Assembly: GCA_019096065.1 (NCBI GenBank)
Contig: JAGUCH010000004.1
Coordinates: 1,984,001 to 2,048,000 of the forward strand
Origin: Paracyclopina nana
Lineage: Eukaryota > Arthropoda > Copepoda > Cyclopoida > Cyclopettidae
Direction: 5' to 3'
Length of the DNA stretch: 64,000 bases
Below the pieces are notes generated by a model. It saw nothing but the letters and a program-made list of their open reading frames with translations. It had not been told where the DNA came from and made no database searches. The stretch's first letter is position 1. Each line of letters opens with the position of its first letter. Positions 49,791-61,558 of this stretch are shown piece after piece. A program made the translations under genes and the position numbers.

Positions 49791-50756
49791 ATGGTTGATT
49801 TGGTTATATTAATGTTGCTGGTGTCATCAGTAAATGGGCTGAAATCTTGGAATTATGATGTCATAGTGAGCAAGAAATATGAGCCTCCTTACTTATCAGA
49901 GTTCACGGCTGCAGAAAAATCCACCTGTGTGCAAATGTGCTCAAAGGTTACTATTTTTTTCTATTTTAACAAACCTAATTTTTGTAACTTACTATTTTTG
50001 CAAGAACTCCAAATGTGTTGGTGTGGTGTATAAAACTTGCTCAAAGGACGGGGAGTGGTGCGCATTAGCTGATGACTTTTCAGCCATAACTGAAGGTGAC
50101 TCTACTTATTCGATACTGGTCCCATCTGACAGTTGGAGTCAGAATTCTGGCTCATCGTCTGGTGGAAATTACACGCCTGCAGTACTTGATGACATTCCCA
50201 GAGCCTTTTCAGTCGGCCCTTACAGACCTGTTTATTGCCCAAATGGCAACCCAGTTTTCCACACTGGGCACTACAGGTGAGAAAAAAGGTACCTTAAAAA
50301 AGGAGAAAAGCTACTCATACTTTTAGGAATGCTGGCTATCACCCCAATAATGTGTTGTCCAATACGGACGGTTTGGATTGGCTTACTGCGGACAATGTAG
50401 TCAATAATGGGATAATTTTCAACTACAAATGCACTTTTACCATCAGAAATATTGTGCTCTACCAAACCCAGAGAGTTGGACAGTAAGAAGTGTCAAGGAT
50501 AATAAGCCTTGCTATTTTTTCGTCAATTTCTCTTAGGGGAACGAAGGATTTTGAAGTGAAAGTATCACACGATGCCATAACTTGGGTCACTTTTGTGAAG
50601 GGAACCATGGCTGCTTATTGCACTGGGTGCAACTACAAGTACTTTTTCTCGGCATCTCCCTTATCAGGACAATACATTTACTTTATGGTGAAAAGTTTCC
50701 ACAAAAACTACAGTGGGTTGGAGTACATGAAAATCAACGATGATAGCATGTGTTAA
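49791..50756 (+). CDS. Secreted PAN-like / discoidin-like protein
   Basis: Four exons, about 255 residues. ATG at 49791 begins a signal peptide (MVDLVILMLLVSSVNGLKSW). The first 80 residues look like a PAN/apple-type module (STCVQMCSKNSKCVGVVYKT). The C-terminal 130 residues resemble an F5/8-type C fold: LDWLTADNVVNNGIIFNYKC, IVLYQTQRVGQGTKDFEVKV and VSHDAITWVTFVKG, the last like the S-x-D-x-x-x-W strand of discoidin domains. Cysteines are frequent, as in extracellular proteins. AATAAA follows near 50781. The domain calls are tentative. Confidence 0.6.
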
Positions 50757-51270
50757 TTTTCAGAAGGAACCAAATTAAAAATAAAACACACATTAAAAAG
50801 TTGGCTTTATGGCCCATTTTCCTCATAGATCCACTCAGTTTAGTAAGAAAACTGAATAAACTTTAAAAAAAAAATAACATCATTTTAGTAAAAATGCATG
50901 AGAAGTTACAATGCTGCTCTAAAACGCACACACTTTAGTTTTCAAGCTTAGTCTCATTTACCGTGATACTAAGATTCTCTGTTGCTCTAAAAAAACGCCT
51001 GGCTGTCTATGCTCAGTTTTTTATTATTGTCTTGAAGTAGCTGCTGCCTGCTGAATTTCCCCACTTTTGCATGAAGCAGGTTCAGGCAAAAAGTGTTTTT
51101 GGACCAAGCAAACTTGGCTTTCAAGGTAAGAGAAATCGCGAATTTTAGTAGTGTAGGACATAAATAAATAGGAGGAAGTTTTGAAACATGCTTTTATTTG
51201 ACTCCTGCTTTATTCTTGCTTGCCGGCCATGTCATGCTGGTGTTGGCTAATCATACAAACTTAGGTGGTT
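50757..51270. other. Spacer before the eight-cysteine gene trio
   Basis: 514 bp: the 3' flanks of two convergent genes. AATAAA near 50781 serves the upstream gene. Nothing else is recognised. Confidence 0.4.
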
Positions 51271-51886
51271 TCAAGCGGCTTGACAAGTCTGATTGGACTT
51301 ATCTTGAACACCATTGATGCAAGGCACTGTCATTTCGTATTTGACCCCATCAGTCAAAGTAGTTCTGCTATCATCAAAACAGTTGAGGCAAAACTCTTTC
51401 AACACATAATCCTAAGAAAAAATTTGATGGTAAAATAACATTAATATGCATCAGTAAAACAATAAGATAAAAGTCCACCAGATGGAGCAACGATTTGTTT
51501 TGATGGAAATTGCGCGAGATATCAACAAACAAATTTCGCCATTCTAGCGTCAAAAATGCCTTTTAAAACATTATTGCTAAAGGGTCCACTTCTGGAATTT
51601 TGTCTACCTCTATTAAAAAATTATATCTATTTATTCGGGCTGTACTTACATCATGGCAGCTTTGGTCAAAAATATGCAGGCCCAAAAGTTCAGTGATGTT
51701 AATTGTCACTCTTTCTCCCTTGGGAGGACAGGCTTCGTTCTTCTCAGTCAAATAAGTAATATGGGGAATTCCTTCAGAGCAATTGAAGCCACAAAGAGTA
51801 GCTGGGATATGCTGGGTAGGCTTGATAGCATCTTGCGGCAAAGCTGTGGCAAAAGCCAATAGAACGGTGGCTAACACGATTTTCAT
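51271..51886 (-). CDS. Secreted eight-cysteine mini-protein, copy a
   Basis: Two exons joined in phase 0 at the donor next to 51651, about 125 residues. ATG at 51886 is chosen because MKIVLATVLLAFATALP is a signal peptide; no ATG lies upstream in frame. The mature part has eight cysteines: LCGFNC, ACPP, QSC, then FCLNC, PCING and TC near the C-terminus. It ends CQAA. I do not recognise the family. It shares its intron position and all eight cysteines with the next two genes. A TATAAAAT box lies at 51944-51951 (minus strand), 58 bp upstream of the ATG. Confidence 0.75.
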
Positions 51887-52447
51887 GTTGTTGCCTTGTT
51901 GCAAGTTGCTCCAGCTATGAACTCAATTGAAGGTGTGAGCCTAATTTTATAGCCACTTGGTGACAACATCAGTTTTATTTCTAGTTATTTAGATTTGCAT
52001 CCTGCCAACGACATTTTCTGCGAAATCTGATAGTGTTCTAACTTTCTATGAATCCATCAAAAAAGTGGCACTTAGATAATTTATTTGCTTTCCACTTGAA
52101 TGATTTAGGGTGATTATTGGTTATCTGACTGCATTGCTGCACACAACTTCAATTAATTGTTTTCATTATTCAGACTTAAAACATGCTTTTGAGTGATTTT
52201 CCTTTTTAGTAATGACATTTCCCCTTGATAATTCCAGGCCTCATTTCTTGAATAACCAAATGATTTAAAGTAAAAAAAGCAACCATCAAAAATGGAAAAT
52301 CCATTGTAAATGCATTTATTTCATAGCAAGAAGTATTTTTTTTACATTAGCCTTTAGTTAATGGCTCTTTAACAAATGAAGTATTAGCAAAGAAATTCAG
52401 GCTTGGATAGCAAAACATACATCGGGATTTATTTTCATTCTGTTAGC
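51887..52447. promoter_or_regulatory. Promoter spacer of eight-cysteine copy a
   Basis: Contains TATAAAAT (minus strand, 51951-51944) close to the start of copy a. The rest is AT-rich, with no gene. Confidence 0.5.
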
Positions 52448-52886
52448 TCAAATTTCCATGCAAGTTTTATTGGATTTGTCCAACCATCCATCTACGCAGG
52501 AAATCATGATTTGGAATTGAACTCCATTATCCAAAGCTGTCCTTGTATCATCATAGCAATTGAGGCAAAAGTCTCTGGTTTCATCCTGAAATTGGAATTG
52601 AGGAAATCAGTTTTAAAGGTCGTTTTTTTGGTCTTTTTTGTGCTTTCTTTACCTCTTCGCAAGCAGGGTGATCAAATAGTTTTTCTTTTATGTTGTTAGT
52701 AGATCTAGCTCCAATTGATGGGCAGGGATCATTGAAGTCACTCAGCTTTGTAAAATGTGGAAATCCTGTTGGGCAATCGAAGCCACAAAGAAAGGCTACT
52801 TCACTTGTCCTTTTGATATCATCTTGAGCAAAGCAGCCCTCAAAAATTGCCATCAATTGGAAAATAAAAAGCAAAATTGTTCTCAT
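52448..52886 (-). CDS. Secreted eight-cysteine mini-protein, copy b
   Basis: Two exons, about 124 residues. It starts MRTILLFIFQLMAIFEGCFA (signal peptide) at 52886. The mature part is LCGFDC, DPCPS, PACEE, then the second exon DETRDFCLNCYDD, SCVDG and KTCMEI. The intron sits after the fourth cysteine in phase 0, as in copies a and c. Function is unknown; the shape suggests a small disulfide-rich secreted effector or inhibitor. Confidence 0.75.
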
Positions 52887-53626
52887 GTTGCTAGTTCACC
52901 TTCCAAGCTGAAACTGTTCAATTTCTAATAACCAAATATGAGTAACTTTAATCACCAGCATCCAGTCACTCAACTTTCCTATATCTTTTATGATTCTAGT
53001 TACATAACAATTGTTGCCATCCAAGCTTTTGTACATGTAAAATAACGGGTGATATTTCCTCAGACCAAGAAAATCATTCTTTCTTCAAAATTGTAGTATT
53101 AGATTGTCTTGATAGCTGAAATTCTCAATTCGAAGAATTGCCTTTGTGAGGAGGATCAATATGTGAAACCTCGGAGGTTTTTCCTCCTGAATGGTGAGCC
53201 TTATTCACCAGTTTTGTCTTTTTAATAGCCTAAACCGAATTTTTTCTTTGTGGGACTTTTTCCTAACCAAAAAGTTCAGCAAAAAAAGTGAATTATTTTT
53301 CTATGACATCTTTACATAAGCTACAAGCTAAAAAGCCAAAAGATGACTCGTTTGGCAATTTTACTAAGGGATCGATTTAGTTATTTGCCATCAAATGCAA
53401 AATATTTTTACACACGTGATTTTTCTGCTCAATCTTCTTGAAAAAGCCTCCACCCCACGAACATCAAATACAGCTTGATGTATCTGTTTAATTTTGCGTA
53501 GAACCTATAATATGAGCCGATTCCTTTTTTGCAGTTGTGTTTATTGGTTTTCAGGTTGATACAATCAATCATTGAAATTGCTGTTGGTTTTATATTACGG
53601 TCAATAAGATGAGTCAGAATATTGTT
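52887..53626. other. Spacer between eight-cysteine copies b and c
   Basis: 740 bp, AT-rich. A small GGAGG-T5-CCTCC hairpin lies at 53173-53187. No gene is recognised. Confidence 0.4.
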
Positions 53627-54067
53627 TTACAATTCTTCGCAAGATTTGGTTGACTTGTCCAAAACTCCATCAATGCACGAAACTGTGACTTCGTACTTGA
53701 CTCCATCTGTCAGAGCAACTTTGTTCTCGTCCACACAATTCAAGCAAAAATCTCTAGTTTCGTCCTGCAAGAATAAAATGAAAGGTAAGTCGAATTTCAA
53801 CACTTTTACAAGTTATGAAGTTAAACTCACTGAAGTGCATGATGTTCCAAAAATTTGGCTTTGTAGAAGGTCTCTGATGCGGTTTGACAAGCCTTCACCT
53901 TTTGATGGGCAGTCTTCATTGGAGTTCTTCAAGTGGGTCTTGTTTGGAATTCCTGTGGTGCAATTGAAGCCACAAAGGATCGCAGTTTGGTGCTGAATTC
54001 GATGCTGAGCCAAAGCTACTGTAGCCAAAGCAGCCAAAATGAAAGCAATAGCCAGAAAGCCCTTCAT
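53627..54067 (-). CDS. Secreted eight-cysteine mini-protein, copy c
   Basis: Two exons, about 125 residues. The signal peptide is MKGFLAIAFILAALATVALA (ATG 54067). Eight cysteines: LCGFNC, EDCPS, TSC, FCLNC, SCIDG and KSCEEL. Exon 2 begins DETRDFCLNC, identical over ten residues to copy b. A TATAAAAG box (minus strand, plus-strand CTTTTATA at 54123-54130) lies about 56 bp upstream of the ATG, suggesting strong, probably tissue-specific expression. Confidence 0.78.
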
Positions 54068-54122
54068 GGTTTGAGCTTCAAAGTGAATATCTCACTGGAT
54101 AATTGAGCCGGACTTCTTTCTG

Positions 54123-54130
54123 CTTTTATA
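54123..54130 (-). promoter_or_regulatory. TATA box of eight-cysteine copy c
   Basis: TATAAAAG on the minus strand, 56-63 bp before the ATG at 54067; a matching box occurs at the same distance in copy a. Confidence 0.65.
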
Positions 54131-54305
54131 TGCTAGGTAATATTTGTTTTTCTGGTTTTTTGTAATCTCGACTACATTTATCCAGGCTGGCATTGAATCA
54201 ATGGTTTTTGATAGTGGATGGAAAAATTACCAGGATATGGGTTCAAGTTTGTCCACTTTTTGGTTTCTCTGCTGCTTCCGAGAACGAAACAAGGTTAAAG
54301 TGATG

Positions 54306-56103
54306 TTAGACAGTGATATCAGCAACATTTATTCTAGCTTTGCATTCACACTGGTTGCAGTACTTGTTCCATTCGTGATTTTGCTCAGGGCTGTCAGGGC
54401 AGCAATCTCCTAAATCATACTGGCACTCTGGGGTGTTGACAGGGTCATCACAATACCCATTGCCTGCCCAGGATTTGTAGGCACACTGAGACAAGTCTTG
54501 TGACTCATCATACCCATCTAGCTGTGCTGAGCTCCTATTGAAATCTTTTTAGACCTTATCAAAGAAAATTCCTGTATGAGATTACGGATTGCTTTCACTG
54601 CTGGTGATTTCAGGTGACACTGCAGCTACTGTGGTTGTCATTGTTGAAGGAACAGTGGAGGAGGAAGTTGATGTCCCCAATGTGGTCACTTCTATTTTAG
54701 CCACTCCTTTTATGGAGCTGCTAGCATTTGCTGAGAACGGGCAATTCCCAGGTTGGATGGTTTTCTTGATGAACTCCACATACTTGAATACATTTGTGTA
54801 AGCACCTGGAGCATTTGGCTTGGCGCAGTCCAAGCCCCAGCTGACTATGCCCACCAACTCAACTGAGCCTGAGGAAGAGATGCCAACCAGAGGACCACCC
54901 GAGTCTCCCTGACAAGCATCCTTGCCTCCCTCCAAATGGCCAGCACACATTTGAATTTCAGGCAAATCCTCTCCAATGGTCTCCTTGTAGACTTCTCCAG
55001 TTTCAGTAGTTCTGCATGTATCTTGAGATATCAGAGGTAGCCCAACATATTGCAATTCGCATACAACTTCTTTTTCTGTTGAAAGATATCAAGAAAATTC
55101 ATATGATCCTTTTATGAAAAAATACTTTTGAAATTTTGCTTTTGGAATTATTCTGTTTTAATTTGCTGTTTACTTGCATTGTGACCCCAACCACTGACAA
55201 AGCACACTTCTCCAGGATTGTACTGCCTGGTTGGTAAGCAAACTGGCTTGATGAAGTCGTTCAGCTTAAAGTCCTTCACCAGCTCCAGGATGGCAATGTC
55301 ATTGTTGAAAGAGTCAGTATCGTAGGTTCCTGTGCCATGAATTTTTTTCACATGAGTGATCTGCCAGAATTTGCCAACCTCTGCCATTTGGTCAGGGGCT
55401 GGGCAAAGGTCATGCATTCCACCCCCAACTATTATGTCATTTTTGGGGTTGTTCAAGTCCACAAAGTCATGGAAGCAATGCATGGCAGAAATGACAAATC
55501 TCTTGTTCAATACAGATCCTCCACACCTATACTGCTTCACTATTCTTATGAACACTTGCCAAGGAAGTGAATTAGGAATAGCCACATTTCCACCTACAAT
55601 CCTTCTGTTGCTTGCATCCAATATCCTGTGATTTGTAGCACACTCTTTTTTAAAGAAAGTATTCATCATCAGCCATTTTTTATAGTTCAATTATTACATG
55701 TCTTACCACAATTTTCGGGTTCCAAATCTGGATTAGGGGTGCTTGGTGTGTGAGAGTTTCCTCCCAAATTGGCTGGCATTGGTGACACACTGTTCAAAAG
55801 CATCTTCTGTTTGCTCTGATTCTCAAAAATGCTCTTTCCAATGAGGTCATCAGCATCAAGGCCTTCATCATACTCCTCTGTGTAGTCCTCTTCATAATCA
55901 TCATAATGATCATCTTGACTTGGGACGCTTTCAGGATTAAGAGATCCTAAAAGATCTAAGAGTTTCTTCTTCAGCTCTGTCAGCATTGCCAATGAAGAAG
56001 GAAGATTGACTTTCATTTTTGGATTGTGTGGCTTTGCTGCTGCACAGGTCACAAATACCAACATGCACATCCAAAAACAAATTGGCAATTTGAACAAATT
56101 CAT
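54306..56103 (-). CDS. Secreted trypsin-like serine protease with acidic propeptide and Lin-12/Notch repeat
   Basis: Four exons, about 470 residues. ATG 56103 is chosen because [20 protein letters not shown] is the signal peptide. A 110-residue propeptide rich in Asp, Glu and Tyr ([18 protein letters not shown]) precedes the activation site R-IVGGN. The S1 domain has His in SAMHCF, Asp in NNDIAIL and Ser in [10 protein letters not shown]. Asp six residues before the Ser and SWGLDC give trypsin-like specificity. After a Ser/Thr-rich linker, a final exon adds a Lin-12/Notch-type repeat: [20 protein letters not shown] and CQYDLGDCC. The splice CC|G into that exon keeps phase. It is head-to-head with the midkine-like gene, 120 bp apart. 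Confidence 0.82.
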
Positions 56104-56223
56104 GCTATAAATCATGCACTCTTGTATGCATGCATAAAAAATATGGCATAGCTGACAGGATGTATATGAGCCATAAATTAGTGTCTTTTGACAATAATTG
56201 TCTGGTGTCAAGTATCATCTAGG
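56104..56223. promoter_or_regulatory. 120-bp bidirectional promoter between protease and midkine-like gene
   Basis: Only 120 bp separate the two divergent ATGs. TATA-like AT-rich words occur on each side (CATATTTTTTATG for the protease, CCATAAATTAG for the plus-strand gene), but neither is a strong match. Confidence 0.45.
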
Positions 56224-58372
56224 ATGCTGATAAAAACACTTCTCCTTTTTAACATCATCCATTTGGGCCTCTCTGAGGAGCTCCCTGAGGGAGCCTATGT
56301 TCAAAAGTTGGCCCCCTTGAACCCCTATGACATCAAGGGTGATGACATTGACAAGGGAGGGGAAGTCAGTAAAGGTTGGGGAACAATGCTCTACAATTGA
56401 AGAAAATATAATGCACCTTTTGAAATTTCAGCTTGCAGATATGATGAGGCAGAGTGGTCAGATTGTGACCCTTTTGAAATGATCCGGTTCAGAACTTTGA
56501 GGTTGATTAGTGGTGGCAGGCAGTGTGATGAGGTTAAAAATATCACCAAGCACTGCACTGCTGATGAGCTACCACCAGGTTTAACCTTTATTTGACCCAT
56601 CTTTATGGTTTTTTATTTGCATCTCTTAATAGGAACCAAATGGCTGGTTGCTGAGCATAGGAAATGCATTGCTGAATTGAAGAGGCTGAAAATCATGATA
56701 GCAGACATGCCCAAATACATAGGAGTTCTTAGGGAAAAGGGGAGGGCTCTGTTCAATACATACTTAGCATTGAAGAAGCACCTGGATGAGCTTAGATACA
56801 CCATAGACAGGCTAGAGAGGGAAAATAACCAAAAGAAGGAAATTATTGCCCAAGTCAGGAATGAGATGGAATCATGGAAGAACAAGGCCAGGGATTTGCA
56901 GGCTCAGCTAGATGAACTGAAGAACAAATTCAGGGATTTGGAAAAGGAGCACAAAGATATGGGCCAAAAGCAAGTGCAGTGTGAAGGTGATGTCACCAGG
57001 TGCCATCAAGATGTGGAGAGGCTCAATTCCAAGATTCATGAGCTTGAGGCTGAGGAGGCTGATTTGAAGAGAAGACTTTTGGCTGCAGAAAAGTACAAAG
57101 AGACACTCAAGGATGCCAAGGCTAAGCAGACAAAGCTGGAGTTCACTTTGGAGAAACTAAAAGATAAATTTGAGATATACAAGGATGAGCTTGATGACTG
57201 CAAGCTGGATTTGATGGCAGCCAGAGATTTCAGGGATGATCACTCCTACAAAGACACCCACATGGATTTGGGCATGGAAATGTGGATCACCCACAACAAG
57301 TCCAAGGTTGAGTATTCCACTGTCAAGTACACTGTACCAGCCACCTACTATATAGAGGAGCACCATTTTGCCAAGTGCCTCATTTCTTATTATGGCATCA
57401 CAAATGAGACTTGTTGGTACCCCTCAAAAATTGAGTCTGGAGAAGCAGACTATGCAGACACCCTTGGTCAGCACCTGGTTGAAGCTCACTGGAAATATTT
57501 TACAATTGAGGTTAAGGATCAGTATGAGTGTGATGATGCAGCTCACTTGCATTATGAGTTCCTGCTGCATAGATGCCAACCTAAGCACTATTTACCAGTC
57601 CTGAGCATTTTCAGACCGTATGGGGACAGCAATGAGCAATTAGCTACAAGTATTCATCCCAAGCCCAACATTCCTCAACCTGGAGAGTACAATAGGTGCT
57701 GGATCACATTTTTGGGACCTCATGGACACTGTGAGAGGAGAATGGACAAGTACCCACTCTACAATAGTGATGACACTCCTCAGGGCTACAAAGATGGGTC
57801 TGGAACCAGCAAGAGCAAATGTCTCTCCAGAGCTGCCATTTGGGCTGATTACTGTGAAAATCCTGCCATTGCTACCTACTTGCCTGATGGAGTGTCTTCC
57901 AACTGGAAAGATGAGGACATCCAGCATGACAGCCATGGAGGAAGAATGTTTGAGGAGAGGGTCAATATCAAAAACAAGATCAACCCTGAGAGCATCCAGC
58001 CACACAATGTGTCAAGGCCAGATGCCAATGAGACGCCTGAATATGAGGACACACCCGAATTTAGACAGTCTCTAAACATGGCAGAGGTAACTTTTTGCTA
58101 TAGAAACATTTTCTGGTCACCCAGTGGATTTTCTTTCTTAGGGAGCTGAAAAAGAGGCCATTTTGAAGAAGCTCAGAGATAGGCTTGGGATGAAGGAGAA
58201 GAGGAAAAATGTGGCTCCAGGCTCCAATCCCAATGTTGAATGGCATGGAGATGAAGGCGAGCATGGCACCAATAATGGACCAAAGAAGGGCGATGTGTTC
58301 ATCACTTTGAAGCCTCCCAAGTCCGCTGATGACTTGCCAGCTCCTGACTTGGCTTACGTGAAAAAGTACTAA
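56224..58372 (+). CDS. Secreted pleiotrophin/midkine-type domain plus long coiled coil protein
   Basis: Four exons, about 620 residues. ATG 56224 opens a signal peptide (MLIKTLLLFNIIHLGLSEE). Exon 2 encodes one pleiotrophin/midkine-like module: C-R-Y, EAEWSDCDPFEMIRFRT, then GGRQCDEVKNITKHC. This matches the C-x-Y-x4-W-x2-CD ... C ... C pattern of PTN/MK. Exon 3 starts with a basic helix and then about 170 residues of heptad coiled coil (RYTIDRLERENNQKKEIIAQ; LQAQLDELKNKFRDLEKEHK). An unrecognised cysteine-containing region of about 250 residues follows (HFAKCLISYYGITNETCWYP), and a basic tail. The coding DNA is almost free of CpG. The stop codon overlaps AATAAA (58371-58376). I infer an extracellular matrix or scaffold role. 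Confidence 0.75.
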
Positions 58373-58423
58373 TAAACTGCGAGATTTTATTCCTACGACG
58401 ACATATTGATATGGTCAGCCTTA

Positions 58424-60611
58424 TTAAGAAATTGTTGTAGTTGAAGTAGTTGCTAGCTTGGTGCTCCTCAAAAATGAGGAATTCTGTGATACTCCAGTTG
58501 CTATGAGGGTATTGTGTGGGGAATAGCAGAGGCCAATTATGTTAGTGGTTCCATAACGACCAGAGCTGTTGGTTGGAATTGAGGTTTCTGACTTGTCCGA
58601 GGCCACGTCCCACAGTTTTATGACTCCGTCCATGCCAGCTGAGGCCAAGAGGTTGGAGTCACCTGACCAAGCCAAGCAGTGGACTGTTTCATTGTGGCCT
58701 CGGAGCTCTTTGAGCATTACAGATGAGGCCAAGTCCCAAACTTTGACGCGTCGGTCCTCTCCAGCAGAGGCCAGTAACTTTCCGTTCGGAGAAAAGGCCA
58801 TCGACAAAATACTGCCACGATGTCCATTGAATACTCTAACCTAGAAGCAGAAAAAGTGTGGTGGCTATATTGTTATAAAAGTATGGCGTTTCAATGTTGA
58901 AACTTACCATATTAGCATCTGAATGCGACCATAAGCGTATAGTCTTGTCAGAACCAGCTGTTGCAATGTAATTGCAGTTGGGGTGAAACTTCACCACATC
59001 CACGTCCTGTTCATGTCCAGCATAAACCCGTAGAGGATGAGTGTATTCCAAGTGCCACAACTTAGCAGTGCGGTCCATTGAACCTTTAAAAATTCATAGT
59101 CGTTAGAGCAAACAACAGGAAAATTAATGAGCTAATCCATTACCAGTGACAACGTTGACGCCAACTCGGTCAGAGTCCACAGACCAAATAGGGTATGAAT
59201 GACCTTGATACACAGCCCTGTTCAGGCCACTTTTGAGATCGAATAATCTCATGGTTGTGTCCTCGCTCACCGATAAAACATAGGGTGCTCTTGCCATGAA
59301 GGTCGCACCATACACAGGTCCCGAGTGGCCTCGAAAGATTACCCTCTTCTCCGCAATCATCCTGTGATTGCTGTCTTCTGGATCATCACAGCCAAGTCTG
59401 ATTGCAGCTGGATCTCGATCTGGGTCGATGGGTGCCTCTTCTTCGTCTTCGGCATCCTGTGGGTGCGGAGGAACCAAATCCCAGGATATGAGGCTGGAGT
59501 CTTCACAGCCGGTAACAAGGAGGTTTGCCTCGGCAGATATGGAGCCACAGACTATGTTGGAATATTGATTGGACAACCTGTACAGAGTGGTTGATGGCAA
59601 TGGACTTGGACCTTCTCTCACGGCTTTAATGACCTCAAGGACCTTGCTGCTAGACTCTGAACTTAGGGCATAACCATTGACCTCGTCCTTCAACGTTAAA
59701 TGTCAAAAATGATTATCTAGCTTTGACGCACGATCACTAAAATGGCTTACCTCTTGTTTTATGACGGACTTTAAGGGAGACGAGGGTGAGCTTGCTGTCA
59801 GTTCAGAAAGGACTCTCTGCACAGCCTCAGTTTTCGAGCTAGGCGCTCCCAGAGCATCAAGGAGGCGGACATCCACTTTCGCATGCAAAATATGCAGCAG
59901 AATCGGAGGCTGGCCCTGCGCCTGTTGCTGTTGCAAATATCTCATCAGGTAATGGAAGGTTTTGTTCGACAGGGTCACGCTGTACTTTGAGGCCAAAAAT
60001 GACGTCACAGCCTCGTCGCGTTGTACGTCTTCGGGTCCCATGACAGTGGACAAGATCCGAATGAAGCTGGCAAAACTAGGATTGCCCATGAATGTGCTTT
60101 GATGTCTCTTGTGGAATTTCTGCGCGATCAGTTTGTGGTCGGACAGGATGAGGTCGAGGTACAAGTGAGTGAACATAGGGTATAGTAATTGCGCCAGCTC
60201 GGGCTTGTAGGAATCCAAGGACTCCGAAATCCACACCTTGAACTTGGCATACTGTTGCTCCGTGATGAGTGGGTCGACATTGGGAGGCGCAGAGAGGGCC
60301 AGACAAGCCACTGAGCTAGCTTCAGACCTCAGCAGTTCTCTGGTTGCAAATTGAGACTTGCTCTGCACTTGAACCTTTCCCTTGGAGATCTTGGCATACG
60401 CTTCAGTCATAGACGGGGCATAACGGCGTTTTTGTAAGTAGCGAATGACCGCAGATTGAACTTGATCAGAGGTTGACGAGGATGGAAATGACGACGACGA
60501 CGAGGGTGACGAAGTCGAGGTAGCCACCACCACAGGCGGTGGCAAAGGTTGCGAAGGCAATTGCACAGTGGTCATTGGGGACGACTGTTTCAACTTCTTG
60601 GCCGAGGACAT
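58424..60611 (-). CDS. TAF5L: TAF5-like protein (SAGA/PCAF complex subunit)
   Basis: Four or more exons, about 600 residues; human TAF5L has 589. It is the TAF5 paralogue in SAGA-type histone acetyltransferase complexes. The N-terminus has a Ser/Pro-rich leader, then DQVQSAVIRYLQKRRYAPS. The NTD2 fold follows (YKPELAQLLYPMFTHLYLDL), and six WD40 repeats with GHSGPVYGATFMA, YQGHSYPIWSVD, THPLRVYAGHEQDVDVVKFH, AFSPNGKLLASAGEDRRVKV and WDLASSVMLKELRGHNETVH. These blades, and VLEVIKAVREGPSPLPSTTL, are closer to TAF5L than to TAF5. It is divergent from DCAF13, with a GTAAACA core at 60693-60699 about 80 bp upstream. Confidence 0.9.
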
Positions 60612-61558
60612 TGAAGACGACTCTTCGGAGGAAGGCCAAAACCTAGAGATTAACCATTAGTTAAAATACTTATTTGCCATGAAGCACAATTTGTAAACAC
60701 TCCCATTTCGCGAGTTTTCGCGTGAAAGATTGTAATTAAATTATCTACGCCAAGAAGGGAAGAAGGTGCACAAGATAGCCGAGACTTTCTCCAATTTGGA
60801 GGCTAATTCGACGAACTAAGCTAAAGCTGTGTTTTAAAAGCCTTACCAGCTCCGGATCACAACATAGCGCTCATAAATTCATTGAACAATATCAGCGATG
60901 GAGTCCAAAAGCTCCAATAGCTTCAAAACTGCTTGCTGCTGCTGCTGATTCAGCTGAGCTTTTTTCACCAAGAACGGGACGTCAACACAACCGATGATTG
61001 GGCTAATGAAGCCAAAAATGAAAAACTCTTATGATTAGCCAATGCTCATGCTTTTGACATGGTAACTTCTTAGTTAAAAAACACAAGTATTTATTTTGCA
61101 CTCAGAAAACTGTAAGTCTGTTACAAAACCTGGAGAGCGATGGTAAAGAGGGTTTTTTAAAGTTTTTCTCTACTTCCTTGGCCTTTCGCCCTCGAGCGGT
61201 GATTGGCCAATTTTTCACAACAATTTTGTGCCAACAAGAACCTATCATACAAATCTAAGGCATTTTTAAAAAGAATCGGTGAGATAAACATTGTTTTATT
61301 CATACATTTTCTCGTCATTCATTGCGATAAGAATCAATTTAAAGTAGGTTTCTTTTCTTGACCTTTAATTACCAAAATATGGAGAAAGCAGATAAATTAG
61401 CGATGGTTCTGAAAGTATTACTACGTTACCGAGCCAAATTCGATTCGTTCATGTTGACCTATCAAATCAAAATATTATTTTCACGTGTTGAAACAGAAAA
61501 ATTTCGTGAAATCCTCGTTATTGTTTGATTTGGTCCAAAGTGTGAATTTCTCGTGAAA
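60612..61558. promoter_or_regulatory. Shared promoter region of TAF5L and DCAF13
   Basis: A 947-bp head-to-head spacer. GTAAACAC at 60693 near TAF5L. A short CTGCTG run lies at about 60932-60943. No gene is recognised. Confidence 0.45.
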
